62,795 bases of DNA from TMED78 sp036337035 (GTDB taxonomy: Bacteria; Pseudomonadota; Gammaproteobacteria; Steroidobacterales; Rariloculaceae): positions 1-62,795 of the forward strand of contig JAYZFC010000003.1 in assembly GCA_036337035.1 (NCBI GenBank). Reading direction: 5' to 3'. The position numbers and the translations under genes are program-made. Under the pieces are notes generated by a model that worked only from the letters and a program-made list of their open reading frames with translations, did no database searches and was not told the origin of the DNA. Positions 53,074 to 61,631 of the stretch are shown here, piece by piece. Position 1 is the stretch's first letter, and every line of letters begins with the position of its first letter.

Positions 53074-54567
53074 ATGGTAGCAGCTCCTGATGAAAACTTG
53101 ACTAAAAAAAAAGACCCTGAAAAAAAACAATTTTCTTTTTCTTTTGCAAAAAAACATGGCGTTCTAATTAAGGAATCAAACGATATAAAAGCAGAGGTAA
53201 TCTATAGAGATGATGCTTCTATACTAAGCCTATCTGAAGCAAAAAGATATCTTGATAAGCCAATAGAATATATTAAAGTAAGTAAGAATCTTTTTTCTGA
53301 AGAACTTCAAATAGCCTTTGAAACGACTCAATCTAAAAATGTTATAGATGGGCTGGAAGAAGAAACAGATTTAATTAAAGTAGCTCAAGAAATACCTGAG
53401 CCATCAGATATCCTAGAAAGTGATGATCAAGCTCCAATTATTAAGCTAATAAATGCAATCTTGACTGAGGCTGTAAAAAGAAATGCTTCAGATATTCATG
53501 TTGAAACATATGAAAACAAGCTCTCAGTTAGATTAAGAATAGATGGAGTTCTTGAAGAGATACTTAATTCTAAACAAGCGATCTCTCCACTAATTATTTC
53601 CAGAATTAAGGTTATGGCCAAGCTCGATATAGCTGAAAAAAGATTACCTCAAGATGGGCGAATATCGCTTTTAGTAGCAGGTCGCCCCGTTGATGTAAGA
53701 GTATCAACCATACCTTCTGGTCACGGTGAGAGGATAGTTCTCAGGCTTCTTGATAAACAAACTGGTAGACTACTCTTGTCTAACCTAGGCATGTCTAATG
53801 AAATTCAGAAAATAACTAACTCAATAATTAATAGACCACATGGAATAATTCTTGTCACTGGACCTACTGGCTCTGGTAAAACAACAACTTTATATGCATT
53901 ACTTCAAGAAATTAATGATTCTAAAAAAAACATCCTTACTGTTGAAGACCCAATAGAGTACTACATTGATGGTATAGGACAAACACAAGTAAATAACAAA
54001 GTAGAAATGACTTTCGCTAGAGGATTAAGAGCAATATTAAGACAAGATCCTGATGTAGTTATGGTTGGAGAAATAAGAGATCTTGAGACCGCTCAGATTG
54101 CTGTACAAGCAAGTTTAACAGGGCACTTAGTACTTTCAACATTACATACAAATACTGCTATAGGAGCAATAACACGACTAAGAGATATGGGTATTGAACC
54201 TTTTTTACTTGCATCAAGCCTTATTGGCATTATCTCTCAAAGGTTAGTTAGAGTTTTAAATAATAATAAGGAATTATTTAAGCCTAACGAATATGAAAAA
54301 AAATTATTAAAACTCGATAAAAATAGCCTAAAAGAAGTTTATAAAGAAAGTTCTGAAGGATCGGGATATCAAGGAAGAACTGGAATATATGAAGTTGTTA
54401 ATATTGATAAAGAAATGAAAAATATGATCCATGATGAAGCTAGTGAACAAAAACTAGAAAGAAGGGCTAGAAAAAATACACCAAGCTTAAAAGATGACGG
54501 CATAAGAAAAGTGCTAGATGGATCTACATCAATAGAAGAATTTTTAAGAGTAAATAGAAAAGATTAA
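53074..54567 (+). CDS. gspE: Type II secretion system ATPase GspE, lacking the cysteine zinc motif
   Basis: The 497-residue cytoplasmic ATPase powers pseudopilus assembly. It has an N1E domain (about 20-100), an N2E/PAS-like part, Walker A TGPTGSGKTTTLY (262-274), the Asp box VEDPIEYYIDG, the Walker B region RQDPDVVMVGEIRD (323-336) and the His box TGHLVLSTLHTN (349-360). In most GspE proteins a tetracysteine zinc domain follows, starting RVLCPxC and ending CxxCxxxGYxGR. Here the segments are RVLNNNKE and YKESSEGSGYQGR, with no cysteine at all. ATPase motifs are intact. Confidence 0.94.
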   Translation: MVAAPDENLTKKKDPEKKQFSFSFAKKHGVLIKESNDIKAEVIYRDDASILSLSEAKRYLDKPIEYIKVSKNLFSEELQIAFETTQSKNVIDGLEEETDLIKVAQEIPEPSDILESDDQAPIIKLINAILTEAVKRNASDIHVETYENKLSVRLRIDGVLEEILNSKQAISPLIISRIKVMAKLDIAEKRLPQDGRISLLVAGRPVDVRVSTIPSGHGERIVLRLLDKQTGRLLLSNLGMSNEIQKITNSIINRPHGIILVTGPTGSGKTTTLYALLQEINDSKKNILTVEDPIEYYIDGIGQTQVNNKVEMTFARGLRAILRQDPDVVMVGEIRDLETAQIAVQASLTGHLVLSTLHTNTAIGAITRLRDMGIEPFLLASSLIGIISQRLVRVLNNNKELFKPNEYEKKLLKLDKNSLKEVYKESSEGSGYQGRTGIYEVVNIDKEMKNMIHDEASEQKLERRARKNTPSLKDDGIRKVLDGSTSIEEFLRVNRKD

Positions 54568-55812
54568 ATGGCTGCATTTAAATATACAGCTATGGATCAT
54601 AATGGAAAAGAAAGCAAAGGAATTGTTAATGCTGATAGTGTTAAGCATGTTAGTTTAATTTTACGCGAACAAAATTTAATACCAATCGATATAGACTTAT
54701 CTCAAGGAGAGCCTACTAGTAAGATAGAAGTGTTTTCATTATCTGGCTTTTTATCAAATATTAGTTTTTTTAAACCAGGTATCTCTTCTCTAAATTTAGC
54801 TCTAATTACTCGGCAACTTGCAACATTAATTAAATCAGGTCTTCCAGTAGACGAATCACTTAAAGCTATTAGCCAGCAAACAGAAAAAATTAGTGTAAGA
54901 AATATAATGCTTGGAGTAAGAGCAAAGTTAACGGAAGGTTATAGCCTTGCGTCTAGTTTAGATGATTACCCCTCTGTCTTTCCAAAAATATACAGATCAA
55001 CAGTAGGTTCAGGCGAACAAGCTGGTAAGCTTGATTTAGTGCTTGAAAGATTAGCCAAATATACAGAATCTAGACATAATCTTAAGCAAAAGATTAGCCA
55101 TGCGCTTGTCTATCCAATTGTTCTTACTGTAGTAGCCATTTTAATTGTTATTCTTATGCTTACATATGTAGTCCCTAAAGTTGTAGGTGTTTTTGTTTCA
55201 ACTGGACAAACATTACCACTGCTGACAAGAATACTTATATCTCTTTCAGGCTTTCTTCAGAATTGGTGGGCATTATTAATATTTTCTTTTTTAGTATTTT
55301 ATTTATGTACTAAAACATTATTAAGAAAAAAAGAAATTAAGAAGAAATATCACAAATTTTTACTGAAGATAGTTATTCTAGGAAAAATAATTAGGAATAT
55401 AAATTCTGCTAGATTTACAAGAACTTTAAATATATTAAACTCAAGCGGTGTACCTATAATTGAATCTCTAACTATTAGTAGCACTGTTGTTAATAACTTA
55501 GCAATGAAAGAAGCTATAGAAAATGCTGCCGTAGAAGTTAAGGAAGGTAACTCTATATCTAATTCATTAGATAAATCTAAACTTTTTCCTGCAATGACTA
55601 TTCATCTTATATCTAGTGGTGAAGCATCTGGTGAACTAGAGTCGATGCTAGAAAGTGCAGCAAATCATCAGGAAAGCGAAGTTAGCAATACACTCTCTAC
55701 AATGCTAAGTATCTTAGAACCTGCTTTAATTATAATCATGGGGATTATAGTATTAACAATTGTTTTAGCTATTATGCTGCCAATATTTGAAATGAATCAG
55801 CTAGTTGTCTAA
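54568..55812 (+). CDS. gspF: Type II secretion system inner-membrane platform protein GspF
   Basis: The 414-residue protein has an N-terminal cytoplasmic segment (MAAFKYTAMDHNGKESKGIV) and two GspF repeats (about 80-200 with LALITRQLATLIKSGLPVDESL, and 280-405 with NSARFTRTLNILNSSGVPIIESL). Membrane helices lie near 180, 230 and 385. It starts directly after the gspE stop (TAAATG). The usual gspG to gspN genes do not follow; lexA converges with a 4-bp overlap, so the remaining secretion genes must be elsewhere or absent. Confidence 0.95.
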   Translation: MAAFKYTAMDHNGKESKGIVNADSVKHVSLILREQNLIPIDIDLSQGEPTSKIEVFSLSGFLSNISFFKPGISSLNLALITRQLATLIKSGLPVDESLKAISQQTEKISVRNIMLGVRAKLTEGYSLASSLDDYPSVFPKIYRSTVGSGEQAGKLDLVLERLAKYTESRHNLKQKISHALVYPIVLTVVAILIVILMLTYVVPKVVGVFVSTGQTLPLLTRILISLSGFLQNWWALLIFSFLVFYLCTKTLLRKKEIKKKYHKFLLKIVILGKIIRNINSARFTRTLNILNSSGVPIIESLTISSTVVNNLAMKEAIENAAVEVKEGNSISNSLDKSKLFPAMTIHLISSGEASGELESMLESAANHQESEVSNTLSTMLSILEPALIIIMGIIVLTIVLAIMLPIFEMNQLVV

Positions 55813-56420
55813 AAAGAATTCCTTACAACACCTACAACCACTCCCTCGATAGTTATGAAATCATATCTAATATCTAGCTCAGTTGTTTTATAATTTGGAT
55901 TCTCAGGTATAAGAAATATCTTTTTTCCATCCTGCTTATATCTTTTAATTGTGACTACATCATCTAAACGAGCTACAACAATTTGTCTGTTTCTTATAGC
56001 TGTTGTTCTATGAACAGCAACTAGATCTCCATCTAAAATACCAGCATCACGCATACTCATTCCCTTAACTCGAAGTAAGAAACTTGGCTCCTTTTTAAAA
56101 ATATTTCGGTCAATCCTATAATGAGATTCAATATTTTCTATTGCCAAAATTGGTTCTCCAGCAGCTACCTGACCAAGAAGCGGAATACCTTGGTCGCCTT
56201 CATAAGAGAAATCCTTAACCACTATTCCTCGAGAAACGCCAGGAATAATATCTATAGCATTTTTCTTTTTAAGGGCTTTTAAGTGCTCCTCAGATGCATT
56301 AGCAGATTTAAAACCTAGCTCATGAGCTATTTCAGCTCTAGTTGGAGGCATGCCATTATCAGCAATAGAATTCTTAATCAAAGATAATACTGTCTTCTGT
56401 TTTTCGGTTAATTTCTTCAT
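55809..56420 (-). CDS. lexA: LexA repressor
   Basis: The 203-residue SOS repressor has an N-terminal winged-helix DNA-binding domain (about 1-65, recognition helix around PTRAEIAHELGFKSANA) and a C-terminal S24 protease domain. The self-cleavage site is A87-G88 in QVAAGEP, and the catalytic pair is S122 (GMSMRD) and K159 (VVTIKR). RecA filaments trigger cleavage. Just upstream lies a LexA-box-like sequence, consistent with autoregulation. Confidence 0.97.
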   Translation of the reverse strand: MKKLTEKQKTVLSLIKNSIADNGMPPTRAEIAHELGFKSANASEEHLKALKKKNAIDIIPGVSRGIVVKDFSYEGDQGIPLLGQVAAGEPILAIENIESHYRIDRNIFKKEPSFLLRVKGMSMRDAGILDGDLVAVHRTTAIRNRQIVVARLDDVVTIKRYKQDGKKIFLIPENPNYKTTELDIRYDFITIEGVVVGVVRNSF

Positions 56421-56426
56421 ATTTAA

Positions 56427-56442
56427 CTATATATATATACAG
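56427..56442 (-). promoter_or_regulatory. LexA box upstream of lexA
   Basis: CTAT-N8-ACAG at 56427-56442 differs by one base from the palindromic consensus CTGT-N8-ACAG of gammaproteobacterial LexA. Read on the minus strand it is CTGT-N8-ATAG, 6 bases before the lexA ATG. A second, weaker palindrome TGTATATATACA lies at 56445-56456. Two operators before lexA are also found in E. coli, but the second site here has shorter spacing. Confidence 0.7.
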
Positions 56443-56556
56443 TATGTATATATACACAATATTATGTTTTTTTTCAATGAAATTATTTCTTAATTGAACT
56501 ATGAGTAATATTAGAGAATAATATAAGTAATAAATTTAAACTATTAGGGGTTTTCT

Positions 56557-56802
56557 ATGTTAAAAATATTTCATAATTTGTTTTTATTATTTATTTTAGC
56601 TTTTGTTGCTGGATGTGCATCTTCTATTACTCAAGATGATCTTGCAAGAGTTGATCAAGCAGCACAGCGTGCGATGGAAGCAGCTCAAAGAGCTCAATCA
56701 ACAGCAGATAGCGCTCTAGATGCTGCTAACGCAGCTCAGGATTGCTGTGATGCCACAAATGAAAAAATTGATAGAATGTTTGAAGCAACAATGCAAAAAT
56801 AA
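56557..56802 (+). CDS. Lpp/OprI-like outer-membrane lipoprotein
   Basis: The 81-residue lipoprotein has a lipobox FVAGC with acylated Cys20, an alanine-rich heptad region (DQAAQRAMEAAQRAQSTADS and onwards) able to form a trimeric coiled coil, and a C-terminal lysine (ATMQK) as in Braun's lipoprotein. It therefore probably tethers the outer membrane to peptidoglycan. A GGGG run lies 7-9 bases before the ATG. It is followed by a strong terminator and, convergently, by an ErfK-type L,D-transpeptidase gene that could make the crosslink. A Cys-Cys pair in the coiled coil (AQDCCDAT) is unusual. Confidence 0.82.
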   Translation: MLKIFHNLFLLFILAFVAGCASSITQDDLARVDQAAQRAMEAAQRAQSTADSALDAANAAQDCCDATNEKIDRMFEATMQK

Positions 56803-56827
56803 ACTTATATTTTTTTGATTCATTAAA

Positions 56828-56857
56828 AACCGCTTGTTCAGCAAGCGGTTTTTTTTT
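56828..56857 (+). terminator. Rho-independent terminator after the Lpp-like gene
   Basis: AACCGCTTG (56828-56836) pairs perfectly with CAAGCGGTT (56842-56850) around a 5-base loop and runs into nine Ts. An A-run on the other side means it may also end the convergent L,D-transpeptidase transcript, whose stop codon lies at 56856, immediately beside the stem. Confidence 0.92.
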
Positions 56858-57767
56858 AATTAATAATAACTGGTATTCCATTAGAATTAACAGCAATTTT
56901 TTCAGCGTAATCCCAATTAAAATCTAGCATACCTTTCTCAAAAAAAGATACATATGATTTTGTCAGCTCAGTCATAATTGAACCAAAATTATCCATAGTA
57001 TCTTCTAATGGAGGATGCGCCTCTAGAAAATACTGTTCACCAATATTACCTATCTTGAAAGGTTGATTAATAATCTGCACTAATGTTCCATTAGGGACGT
57101 CAAAATATAGGTCTTCAATATCTTCAGGAAACATTCTAATGCAACCATGGGTAACCCTCATTCCTACTCCAGCAGGCATATTTGTACCATGAATAAGATA
57201 ACCAGGGAGAGTCAGTCTTAAGGCATGGCTACCTAAAGGGTTATCTGGGCCTGGAGGGACAACAGAATTTATTGGTCTATTCTGAGATTGACGCTCTTCA
57301 ATTATTGACTGTGGAGGATACCATGTTGGATTTTCAGATTTACTAAAAATACTAGTATTTGCAATAGGGGTACCCCATTCCATTCTACCAATGCTAATAG
57401 GATGAGTTACTAAAATATTAGGTCTATCTTCAGGAAAATAGTAAAGACGAAGCTCGGGTAAATTAATAACAATACCTTCTCTCTTAATAGAATTTGGAAG
57501 GATAAATTTTGTAGGCAAAAGTATAAGACTCCCTTCTCCAGGTAACCAAGGGTTAACTTCTGGATTTGCCATCTTTAATTCATTAAAACCTAAATTATAA
57601 GCTCTTGCTATCTTAACAAATGTATCATCTTCCTTAGCCAAATATTGAGCCACTTCACCAACAATATTCATCTCTGAAGTTAATACGAATTCAGAAGAAT
57701 AGGAAATTTTATGAAATAGAAGTAGAAAAATAAAAGAAACAGACTTTATAAATTTAATATTTAACAA
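56856..57767 (-). CDS. L,D-transpeptidase, ErfK/YbiS type
   Basis: The protein of about 303 residues has a signal peptide, a LysM-like segment (about 40-90: DTFVKIARAYNLGFNELKMANP) and the YkuD domain with IGRMEWGTPI, NPTWYPP, VVPPGPDNPLG, LIHGTN and the catalytic motif HGCIRMFPEDIE. This layout matches the E. coli ErfK/YbiS/YcfS enzymes that attach Braun's lipoprotein to peptidoglycan. The start is uncertain: a TTG at 57767 with GGGGAT upstream gives a normal signal peptide, while an ATG at 57797 would add ten residues and overlap fabH by 44 bp. Confidence 0.9.
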   Translation of the reverse strand: MLNIKFIKSVSFIFLLLFHKISYSSEFVLTSEMNIVGEVAQYLAKEDDTFVKIARAYNLGFNELKMANPEVNPWLPGEGSLILLPTKFILPNSIKREGIVINLPELRLYYFPEDRPNILVTHPISIGRMEWGTPIANTSIFSKSENPTWYPPQSIIEERQSQNRPINSVVPPGPDNPLGSHALRLTLPGYLIHGTNMPAGVGMRVTHGCIRMFPEDIEDLYFDVPNGTLVQIINQPFKIGNIGEQYFLEAHPPLEDTMDNFGSIMTELTKSYVSFFEKGMLDFNWDYAEKIAVNSNGIPVIIN

Positions 57768-58713
57768 GTGTCGATCCCCAAGTAAAACCAGCCCCAAAAG
57801 CTTCTAATAACAATAGTTCCCCTCTTTTAATTCTTCCATCCTGAATAGCTGTATCAAGAGCAGAAGGAATAGTTGCAGCAGAAGTATTGGCATGTTCGTT
57901 TACAGTAACTACAACCTTTTCCATAGGCATGTCTAATTTCTTAGCAGCTGCCTTAATAATTCTTAAATTAGCTTGATGAGGCACTAACCAATCTATATCG
58001 GTCTTGCTTAAATTATTTTTCTTAAGAACCTCGTCAACCATATTGCCTAATGTTTTAACTGCAACTTTAAAGACTTCGTTACCTTTCATATGAACAGCTG
58101 CGTCCTCAAAAACTCCATTCTTTGAAGGCATGCCTCCACTTGCATATAACAAGTCTTTATATGAGCCATCTGAAGCTAAATTTGAATAAATAATTCCTGG
58201 CTCCATAGATGCCTCAACAATCACAGCCCCAGCCCCATCACCAAATAAAACACAGGTCTCTCTATCCTCCCAATCTAAAATCCTAGAAATTACCTCAGCA
58301 CCAACAACTAATGCTCTATTAATATGTCCAGTCCTAATATACTGATCAGCTGTTGTTAAGGCATAAATAAAACCAGTACAAGCAGCTTCCAAGCTAAAAG
58401 AAGGTATACCTCTTATTCCTAATTTTTCTTGCAAAATAGTTCCAACATTAGGAAAAATAAGGTCAGGAGTACAAGTCCCAACAATTATCATATCTATATC
58501 ATCTGCTTTAATTCCTGCGTTACTAATCGCTTTTATTGATGCTTCATAAGCAAGATCGCTAGTAAGCTGAGAATCTGAAGCTATATGTCTCTGTTTTACA
58601 CCTGTTCTTGAGGTAATCCAATCATCTGATGTATCTACCATTTTTTCAAGATCAGCATTACTAAGAATGCGATCTGGAAAATAACTACCTGTGCCAATAA
58701 TTTTTGAATACAT
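57754..58713 (-). CDS. fabH: 3-oxoacyl-ACP synthase III FabH
   Basis: The enzyme of about 319 residues condenses acetyl-CoA (or another primer) with malonyl-ACP to start fatty-acid synthesis. The catalytic triad is Cys112 in LEAACTGF, His in WLVPHQANLRI and Asn in VNEHANTSAATIPSAL. The start is ATG 58713 (MYSKIIGTGSYFP), 7 bp after the plsX stop; an in-frame ATG at 58734 would overlap plsX. The rpmF-plsX-fabH order is the standard one, though fabD does not follow here. Confidence 0.96.
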   Translation of the reverse strand: MYSKIIGTGSYFPDRILSNADLEKMVDTSDDWITSRTGVKQRHIASDSQLTSDLAYEASIKAISNAGIKADDIDMIIVGTCTPDLIFPNVGTILQEKLGIRGIPSFSLEAACTGFIYALTTADQYIRTGHINRALVVGAEVISRILDWEDRETCVLFGDGAGAVIVEASMEPGIIYSNLASDGSYKDLLYASGGMPSKNGVFEDAAVHMKGNEVFKVAVKTLGNMVDEVLKKNNLSKTDIDWLVPHQANLRIIKAAAKKLDMPMEKVVVTVNEHANTSAATIPSALDTAIQDGRIKRGELLLLEAFGAGFTWGSTLVKY

Positions 58714-58720
58714 ATTTAAA

Positions 58721-59728
58721 TTATAACTTATCAATAAATTCTTTAATTTCAGAAGGTAAATTTTTTCTTGCCTCTATTATCGCAATGTTAACTGCTGATT
58801 CAAAAGCCAAGCTATCTGAATGGCCATGGCTTTTTACAACTATACCATTCAAACCAACTAAAGTAGCTCCATTATATTGTCGAGAATCTAGTTTTTTTCT
58901 TATCTCATTCATAGATGGTTTAGCTAAAAAAAACTGCAATTTTCTATAAAAGCTTAAACTAAACTCCTTCTTTATATAATAGGAAATTAAATTAGCAACA
59001 CCTTCCATGGACTTTAAAGATATATTACCAACAAAGCCATCAGTAACAACAACATCTGCATTATTATTAAATATATCATTGCCCTCAATAAAGCCAACAT
59101 AATTTAAATTACTATTTGATAATAATTTAGCTGTATCTTTAACTAAATCATTGCCTTTAATCTCCTCTTCACCAACATTAAGTAAAGCCACCCTTGGTTT
59201 ATTTATCCCTGAAATTCCTTTTGAAATTATAGAGCCCATTACTGCAAACTGAAAAAGGTTACTCGGAGTTGAATTAATATTTGCGCCTAAATCCAGCATA
59301 AAAACCGTTCCTTTAATAGATGGAATTGCTGAAACAATTGCTGGGCGGTCTACTCCGGGAATCATCCCAAGAAGATACTTAGCTGTAGCCATAAGTGCTC
59401 CTGTATTTCCAGAGCTAACACAAGCATCCACTCGATTATATTTTACCTCCTCAATTGCAAGCCTAAGAGAAGATTTTTTCTTTCTCCTTAAAGCCTCAAT
59501 CGGGTCATCTTGCATTGAGACAACTTCACTTGCCTCAATATAAGAAATTTTTTCTTTATATTTTTCTCCAAAGCAACTCTTTGCCTGCTCTATAGCTTCT
59601 GGTAGTCCCACCAGTGTCAACTTAATGGAGCTATCCTTTTGTAAAATATTAATAGCCGCAGGTATAACTGCTTGAGGGCCATTATCCCCTCCCATTAAAT
59701 CCAAAGAAATTTTCAAATCTGAATTCAT
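58721..59728 (-). CDS. plsX: Phosphate acyltransferase PlsX
   Basis: The 335-residue enzyme makes acyl-phosphate from acyl-ACP for phospholipid synthesis. Family signs are the N-terminal ISLDLMGGDNGPQAV, ALRRKKKSSLRLA, CVSSGNTGALMA, DLGANINSTP, NVGEEEIKGNDL and VVTDGFVGNISLKSMEG. It acts at the cytoplasmic face of the membrane. It lies 43 bp after rpmF and 7 bp before fabH in one operon. Confidence 0.97.
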   Translation of the reverse strand: MNSDLKISLDLMGGDNGPQAVIPAAINILQKDSSIKLTLVGLPEAIEQAKSCFGEKYKEKISYIEASEVVSMQDDPIEALRRKKKSSLRLAIEEVKYNRVDACVSSGNTGALMATAKYLLGMIPGVDRPAIVSAIPSIKGTVFMLDLGANINSTPSNLFQFAVMGSIISKGISGINKPRVALLNVGEEEIKGNDLVKDTAKLLSNSNLNYVGFIEGNDIFNNNADVVVTDGFVGNISLKSMEGVANLISYYIKKEFSLSFYRKLQFFLAKPSMNEIRKKLDSRQYNGATLVGLNGIVVKSHGHSDSLAFESAVNIAIIEARKNLPSEIKEFIDKL

Positions 59729-59771
59729 AAAAGAATCCTTGAGTAGAGGCGGAAATCTAGCACACTATGAA

Positions 59772-59975
59772 TTAATTATCCTCTTCCTGCTCTTCTGATG
59801 GCTCGGGAATATCAATAATTTTTTTACCACGATAAAAACCATCTGCAGTCATATGATGTCTTTGGTGAGTTTCTCCAGTGGACGGATCAATTGATAAAGT
59901 AGATGCCTTAAGAGAGTCATGAGACCTTCTCATTCCTCTTCTAGACGGTGTTTTTCTTCCTTTTTGAACAGCCAT
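59772..59975 (-). CDS. rpmF: 50S ribosomal protein L32
   Basis: The 67-residue protein has the L32 start MAVQKGRKTPSRRGMRRSHD and the HRRHHMT-like segment HQRHHMTADGFYRGK. A short acidic tail (PEPSEEQEEDN) lengthens it slightly over the usual 56-60. No zinc cysteines are present, as in other gammaproteobacterial L32 proteins. The yceD (DUF177) gene that usually precedes rpmF is not found; the upstream 132 bp up to maf have no open frame. Confidence 0.96.
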   Translation of the reverse strand: MAVQKGRKTPSRRGMRRSHDSLKASTLSIDPSTGETHQRHHMTADGFYRGKKIIDIPEPSEEQEEDN

Positions 59976-60107
59976 AATTAATCCCTATAATTATCAAAAT
60001 AATTTAAACAACTATACTATAAAATGATTCCATAGAGTTAGTTATAAATTAAGACATAATAGATATTATAAATAATTACTCTTGTATTTTAATACATACT
60101 GTTAATA

Positions 60108-60701
60108 ATGAAAAAGCTAATTCTTGCCTCAAAATCTATTTATAGAAAAGATCTCTTAAATGGCCTAGGTATTCCTTTTGAAGTTAGAGTTCCAAATATA
60201 AATGAGCTAATAAAGGATACAGAAAGATCAGAGGATTTAGCACTTCGCCTCTCAATTAAAAAAGCAGAGTCTGTAATTTCAAAAAATCAATTTTCTGAAA
60301 TAATTATAGGAGCTGATCAGGTTGCAAGCATCAATGGTGAGGAATTAAAAAAACCATCTAATGAGAGTGCTGCTGTTAAACAATTGATTTATTGTCAGAA
60401 CAAGAAAATTGTTTTTTATAGTGCGGTAACTATTATAGATACTGAAACAATGAAATACTATTCCACAAATAGCTTAACAAATACAAAAATAAAAAAATTG
60501 TCAGAAGAAGAAATTATATTCTATGTTAAAAAAAATAAACCATTTGATTGTTCTGGCGGTATAAAGATAGAAAAAAATGGTATAGCTCTCTTTGAGTATA
60601 TAAAATCTAACGACCCATCTTCAATATTAGGCCTACCTTTAATCTGGGTATCGAAAATTTTAAATAAATTAGGACTAAATCCTTTAAGTAATAATTTTTG
60701 A
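60108..60701 (+). CDS. yceF: Maf/YceF-type nucleotide pyrophosphatase
   Basis: The 197-residue Maf-family protein hydrolyses modified nucleoside triphosphates; the YceF subgroup prefers 7-methyl-GTP. Signature parts are LILASKSIYRKDLLNGLGIPF, EIIIGADQVAS, KPFDCSGGIKIEKNG and SSILGLPLIW. Its position beside rpmF-plsX-fabH and rluC matches yceF in E. coli, although here it is divergent from rpmF. Its end overlaps rluC by 18 bp, tail to tail. Confidence 0.92.
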   Translation: MKKLILASKSIYRKDLLNGLGIPFEVRVPNINELIKDTERSEDLALRLSIKKAESVISKNQFSEIIIGADQVASINGEELKKPSNESAAVKQLIYCQNKKIVFYSAVTIIDTETMKYYSTNSLTNTKIKKLSEEEIIFYVKKNKPFDCSGGIKIEKNGIALFEYIKSNDPSSILGLPLIWVSKILNKLGLNPLSNNF

Positions 60702-61631
60702 ATGAAGCTCTCTAAGGTCTTTAGGTAGTGGGCAGCTTACTGATAAGTCTTTATAAGTTTCTTGCCATGCAAAGCTTATTGAATGAGCATGCAAAAAAAT
60801 TCTATTAAGCCCCATTCTTTTTAATAAAATATTAAAATCCTTATCACCATACTGCTGATCACCGGCAACCGGGTGACCTAATGATTTTGCATGAGCCCTA
60901 ATTTGATGAGTCCTACCTGTCTCAATAATGACTTCAACCAATGTAGCAATATCTCCAAAAGATTCAATAAACTTGAAATGGCTTTTAGCCATTTTACCTT
61001 CTTCGCTGACTTTCACGAAGCTTTGGCCATTAGATCGTCGATATGTTAAAAGTGGGTCATCAATTGTTATGTTGCCTAACTGCCATGAGCCCTTTAATAG
61101 AGCTAAATATCTTTTCTCAATAAGATTTTTTCTTAGTAGTAGATGAAGTTGGCGCAATGTGCTTCTTTTTTTTGCTACCAATAAACAACCAGATGTTCCT
61201 CTATCAAGACGATGAACTAAATCTAATTCTTTAAACCTTGGATAAATCATTCGAAGAAGCTCAATACAACCATAATCTACACCAGTACCACTATGGACAG
61301 CTATACCAGAAGGCTTATTCAGGATAATTAGCTTATTATCTTCATAAATAATCGATTTCTTTAAGAAATCTACATTAGAGGGTTTCTGTTTTTTTTGAGT
61401 TGAATTCCTTATAAACACTGGTGGAATCCGTACTTTGTCGCCCTCCTTTAATCTATAGCTTGGCCTAACTCTTGAGCTATTGACCCGGACTTGACCTGAC
61501 CTTATTAAATGATATATATGGCTTCTAGGTATTTTCTTTAGCCTATTAAGTAAGTAATTATCCAGCCTTTGGTCACTGAAAGTGGTGTCTATAATCTCAT
61601 AATTAGTTGATTTATAAGTTGAATTATTCAT
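60684..61631 (-). CDS. rluC: 23S rRNA pseudouridine synthase, RluC type
   Basis: The 315-residue protein has an N-terminal S4 RNA-binding domain (about 15-75: RLDNYLLNRLKKIPRSHIYHLIRSGQVRV) and the RsuA/RluA catalytic domain with HRLDRGTSGCLLVAKK, where Asp is the nucleophile, and TGRTHQIRAHAKSLGHPVAGDQQYG. RluC modifies U955, U2504 and U2580 in 23S rRNA. Its location divergent from rne is as in E. coli, which supports RluC rather than RluD. Confidence 0.93.
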   Translation of the reverse strand: MNNSTYKSTNYEIIDTTFSDQRLDNYLLNRLKKIPRSHIYHLIRSGQVRVNSSRVRPSYRLKEGDKVRIPPVFIRNSTQKKQKPSNVDFLKKSIIYEDNKLIILNKPSGIAVHSGTGVDYGCIELLRMIYPRFKELDLVHRLDRGTSGCLLVAKKRSTLRQLHLLLRKNLIEKRYLALLKGSWQLGNITIDDPLLTYRRSNGQSFVKVSEEGKMAKSHFKFIESFGDIATLVEVIIETGRTHQIRAHAKSLGHPVAGDQQYGDKDFNILLKRMGLNRIFLHAHSISFAWQETYKDLSVSCPLPKDLRELHSKIIT

